Positions 32,318 to 34,618 of a stretch of 34,618 bases of DNA are shown here, in pieces. Both the position numbers and the translations under genes were made by a program. The stretch comes from Pseudomonadota bacterium (GTDB lineage: Bacteria > Pseudomonadota > Alphaproteobacteria > Acetobacterales > Acetobacteraceae): positions 1 to 34,618 of the forward strand of contig JAJZBM010000028.1 in assembly GCA_021798915.1 (NCBI GenBank), written 5' to 3'. Each line of letters opens with the position of its first letter. The stretch's first letter is position 1. The notes beneath the pieces were generated by a model that saw nothing but the letters and a program-made list of their open reading frames with translations, did not search any database and was not told the origin of the DNA.

Positions 32318-33673
32318 ATGCGCGAAGGCGGGCTGGAGGCGCCGAAACGTCACCCGATCGCGTGGCGGGATGACGAATTTTATGACCCGGCGAAACTCGA
32401 CGCGGAATTGCGCCGGGTGTTCGATATCTGTCATGGCTGCCGGCGCTGCTTCAATCTTTGTGATTCCTTCCCGCGCCTGTTCGACCTCATCGACGCCTCG
32501 CCGAGCGGTGAACTCGACGGCGTCGCGAGCGCCGATTTCGCCCCAGTCGCGCAAGCCTGCACGCTCTGCGACATGTGCTTCATGACCAAATGCCCATATG
32601 TGCCGCCGCATCCCTTCGCGCTCGATTTTCCCCATCTGATGCTCCGCCAGCGCGCCGTAGCGGCGCGCGCCGGAGCGGTCGAATGGGCCGATCGCGAACT
32701 CGCTAAGACCGACCGCAACGGCAAGCTCGCCAGCCTCGCCGCCCCGCTCGCCAACTGGGCGACGAAAACCGAAAACCGTGCAGCACGCGCGGTTCTGGAA
32801 AAGACCGCCAGCCTCCATCGCGAGGCGGCATTGCCGAAATATGCGAGCCATACGCTGACCATCGCCGCCGCCGCCAATCCGCCCGAACTGAACCGCGAGG
32901 CGCCGGGTTTCGGCCGCAAGGCGGTGCTCTATGCCACCTGTTTCGGCAATTACAACGATACCAGCGTCGGGCTCGCGACACGCGCTGTGCTGGCCCGAAA
33001 CGGCGTCGAGACGGAAGTGATCTATCCGCGTTGCTGCGGCATGCCGCTTCTGGAACAGGGGTTGCTCGGCGAGGTCGCTTCCCATGCCGAGGATGTGGCC
33101 GGCGAACTCGGCGCCTGGATCGCGCGCGGCTATGATGTCATCGCGCTGGTCCCCTCCTGCGCCTTGATGCTGAAATTCGAGTGGCCGCTTTTGCTGGCCG
33201 AGAACGCGGCGGTGCGCGAGCTTGCTGATGCGACCTATGATATCAGTGAATACATCGTAGATATCGCGCGCCGGAACGGTCTCGCCCCGGGCATGCGGCC
33301 GGTGCCGGGCGGCGTCACCCTGCACATGGCCTGTCATGCGCGGGCGCAGAACATGGGGCAAAAAGCCGCCGAAATGCTGCGTTTGATTCCGGAGATGGCG
33401 GTTTCGGTGGTGGAGCGTTGCTCCGGCCATGGCGGCGCCTGGGGCTTCAAGCGCGAAAACTTTCCGGTCGCGCTCAAAATCGGCCGCCCGGCGGCGCGCG
33501 CGGTGAAAAACGGTGGCCAGCGCTTCATGACTTCGGAATGCCCGCTCGCCGGCGTCCATCTGCGCCAGACCATGGCCCGAGAGGCGGCGGCCGAGGACGC
33601 ACCGTTGGAGCTTCTTGCCCATCCGATCAGCCTGCTCGCGCGGAGCTATGGCCTCGATCCCGAAACCGCGTGA
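32318..33673 (+). CDS. GlpC/HdrD-like Fe-S oxidoreductase with CCG domains
   Basis: A 451-residue protein. The N-terminus has two cluster motifs, CHGCRRCFNLCDSFP and CTLCDMCFMTKCPYVPP. The C-terminal half has two cysteine-rich CCG domains (YPRCCGMPLLEQG with an earlier YATCFGNYND; MACHARAQNM with VERCSGHGGAWGF). This build matches GlpC and heterodisulfide-reductase-related proteins that pass electrons between soluble carriers and membrane partners. Placed between rubrerythrin and a DUF3501 gene, it may be the electron donor to rubrerythrin. It is not a glycerol-3-phosphate dehydrogenase subunit by context, since glpA and glpB are absent. Confidence 0.85.
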   Translation: MREGGLEAPKRHPIAWRDDEFYDPAKLDAELRRVFDICHGCRRCFNLCDSFPRLFDLIDASPSGELDGVASADFAPVAQACTLCDMCFMTKCPYVPPHPFALDFPHLMLRQRAVAARAGAVEWADRELAKTDRNGKLASLAAPLANWATKTENRAARAVLEKTASLHREAALPKYASHTLTIAAAANPPELNREAPGFGRKAVLYATCFGNYNDTSVGLATRAVLARNGVETEVIYPRCCGMPLLEQGLLGEVASHAEDVAGELGAWIARGYDVIALVPSCALMLKFEWPLLLAENAAVRELADATYDISEYIVDIARRNGLAPGMRPVPGGVTLHMACHARAQNMGQKAAEMLRLIPEMAVSVVERCSGHGGAWGFKRENFPVALKIGRPAARAVKNGGQRFMTSECPLAGVHLRQTMAREAAAEDAPLELLAHPISLLARSYGLDPETA

Positions 33674-33694
33674 TCAGCAAACCCGGAGATGGCG

Positions 33695-34282
33695 ATGCCC
33701 GACAAATACGAGATCACCGAGGCGGATATTCTGCCCCCCGAACGCTACGCCGCCGAGCGGGCCCTGCGCCGGCGCGCCATCGTCGCCCTCAAACGACAGC
33801 GCCGCGTCGCGGTCGGCCCGTTCGTCACTTTCTATTTCGAGAATTACGAAACCATGTGGTTTCAGATCCACGAAATGCTGCACATCGAAAAAGGTGGCGG
33901 CGAGCAGATCGCCGATGAACTCGCGGCTTATAACCCGCTGGTGCCGAACGGACGCGAACTCGTCGCCACGTTCATGATCGAGATCGACGATCCCGAGCGC
34001 CGTAAGAACGTGCTTTCTCGTCTCGGCGGGATTGAGGAGACGGCATTCCTGCAATTTGCCGGGGAAACCGTCCCGGGCCGACCGGAGGCCGATCAGGACC
34101 GCACCACCGCCGAGGGCAAGGCATCCTCGGTGCAGTTCGTGCATTTCCCGTGTACGGCAGCGCAAATTGGCAAATTCAAAACGGCGGACGAGATCATTCT
34201 CGGCTTTCGCCACCCCGCCTACCGGCACATGACCGCCCTTACGCCGGCGACGCGCGCCGCCCTCGCCGATGATTTCGCCTGA
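33695..34282 (+). CDS. DUF3501 family protein
   Basis: A 195-residue soluble protein of unknown function that matches the DUF3501 family pattern: YEITEADILPPERYAAERAL, VGPFVTFYFENYETMWFQIH, EMLHIEKGGGEQIADELAAY, NPLVPNGRELVATFMIEIDD and VQFVHFPCTAAQIGKF. The ATG at 33695 is preferred because GGAG lies six bases upstream; the ATG two codons earlier abuts that site. It follows the Fe-S oxidoreductase by 21 bases. The recurring partnership with rubrerythrin implies a role in peroxide or oxygen handling, which is inference. Confidence 0.82.
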   Translation: MPDKYEITEADILPPERYAAERALRRRAIVALKRQRRVAVGPFVTFYFENYETMWFQIHEMLHIEKGGGEQIADELAAYNPLVPNGRELVATFMIEIDDPERRKNVLSRLGGIEETAFLQFAGETVPGRPEADQDRTTAEGKASSVQFVHFPCTAAQIGKFKTADEIILGFRHPAYRHMTALTPATRAALADDFA

Positions 34283-34362
34283 AAATTGGGCCGGGATTAC
34301 GCGGGCGCGATCGCGGTGGTGATATCGTTCCCGCCATCGACCACCCGCTCCCAGAATAGCGC

Positions 34363-34402
34363 GTCGCCTATAAATTACTCACCAGTCGGTAATATAGGCG
34401 AC
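34363..34402. repeat. Inverted repeat at the 3' end of the IS630-type element
   Basis: GTCGCCTATAAATTAC (34363-34378) pairs with GTAATATAGGCGAC (34389-34402) except for two unpaired bases. It spans the transposase stop codon and probably marks the element end or forms a terminator hairpin. Confidence 0.55.
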
Positions 34403-34618
34403 ACTCGGCGCTCTGAAGAATGACCGGATAAGCTGGGGCGTAGACTTGAGACGGGCCAACTGCGCCTCGATCTTTTCCTGCAACCGCTCATCCTTGCGCA
34501 GCGGCGTCCTGGCCACGCCAGTGCGCTTCATATGGCTCCATACCAGCTCGTCTGGGTTCAACTCCGGCGCGTATCCTGGCAGGAAGTGCAGCGTCAGCCG
34601 CCCCTCGGTCGATTGCAC
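34379..34618 (-). CDS. IS630-type transposase, C-terminal part (runs off window)
   Basis: The minus strand encodes the last 79 residues of a DDE transposase, including LHFLPGYAPELNPDELVWSH with the catalytic Glu region, and MKRTGVARTPLRKDE. It ends AYITDW at a TGA (34379-34381). Only the C-terminus is in the window, so the state of the rest is unknown. It borders the rubrerythrin trio on the right. Confidence 0.88.
   Translation of the reverse strand: MQSTEGRLTLHFLPGYAPELNPDELVWSHMKRTGVARTPLRKDERLQEKIEAQLARLKSTPQLIRSFFRAPSVAYITDW

Noticed and set aside
32318-33673. Anaerobic glycerol-3-phosphate dehydrogenase subunit C
   Set aside because: No glpA or glpB nearby; the rubrerythrin and DUF3501 partners indicate a different role.
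1-34618. CRISPR arrays, tRNA or rRNA genes
   Set aside because: No regularly spaced repeats, cloverleaf-like sequence or rRNA signature was seen on reading.

Overview
The window is GC-rich and reads as an alphaproteobacterial catabolic island, most likely from the Rhodospirillales or Acetobacterales. That placement is an inference from codon bias, transposase types and protein resemblance, with no search behind it. It carries anaerobic aromatic degradation genes that converge on benzoyl-CoA and then dearomatise it.

Layout. Positions 1-480 hold insertion-sequence debris, including an internally deleted IS3-type transposase and one copy of a 76-bp repeat. A minus-strand operon (10026 down to 476) encodes oah, dch, bcrC, bcrB, bcrA, bcrD, a 2[4Fe-4S] ferredoxin, korA and korB. 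Together these make ATP-dependent class I benzoyl-CoA reductase, its ferredoxin supply from 2-oxoglutarate, and the first two ring-modifying and ring-opening enzymes. A divergent control region (10027-10301) has a perfect FNR/FixK-type box. A plus-strand operon (10302-21153) encodes an FlK-like thioesterase, the phenylglyoxylate:acceptor oxidoreductase (padE,F,G,H,I) with phenylacetate-CoA ligase fused to the C-terminus of PadI, and the molybdenum enzyme phenylacetyl-CoA:acceptor oxidoreductase (padB,C,D). A BadM-like Rrf2 regulator and a GNAT acetyltransferase (21188-22192, minus) lie next to a benzoate-CoA ligase (22305-23951, plus). A second perfect FNR/FixK box then precedes an operon (24037-29974) with 4-hydroxybenzoyl-CoA reductase hcrC,A,B, a hemerythrin-domain protein, an enoyl-CoA hydratase and a BadH-like short-chain dehydrogenase.

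The right edge (30005-31579) has an IS481-type remnant, an IS5-family element of about 1.3 kb whose inverted repeats are visible, and the second 76-bp repeat. Beyond it are a rubrerythrin / CCG-domain Fe-S oxidoreductase / DUF3501 trio (31808-34282) and the 3' end of an IS630-type transposase running off the window.

How the genes work together: phenylacetate is activated to phenylacetyl-CoA, oxidised to phenylglyoxylate by PadBCD, and decarboxylated to benzoyl-CoA by PadE-I. 4-Hydroxybenzoyl-CoA is reductively dehydroxylated to benzoyl-CoA by HcrABC. Benzoate is activated directly. BcrABCD reduces benzoyl-CoA to the dienoyl-CoA with ferredoxin recharged by KorAB. Dch hydrates the diene and Oah opens the ring. 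The usual Had alcohol dehydrogenase is not in the window, and a BadH-like SDR may take its place. The most unusual features are the PadI-PadJ fusion, the Thauera/Rhodopseudomonas hybrid gene content, and the shared promoter motifs.
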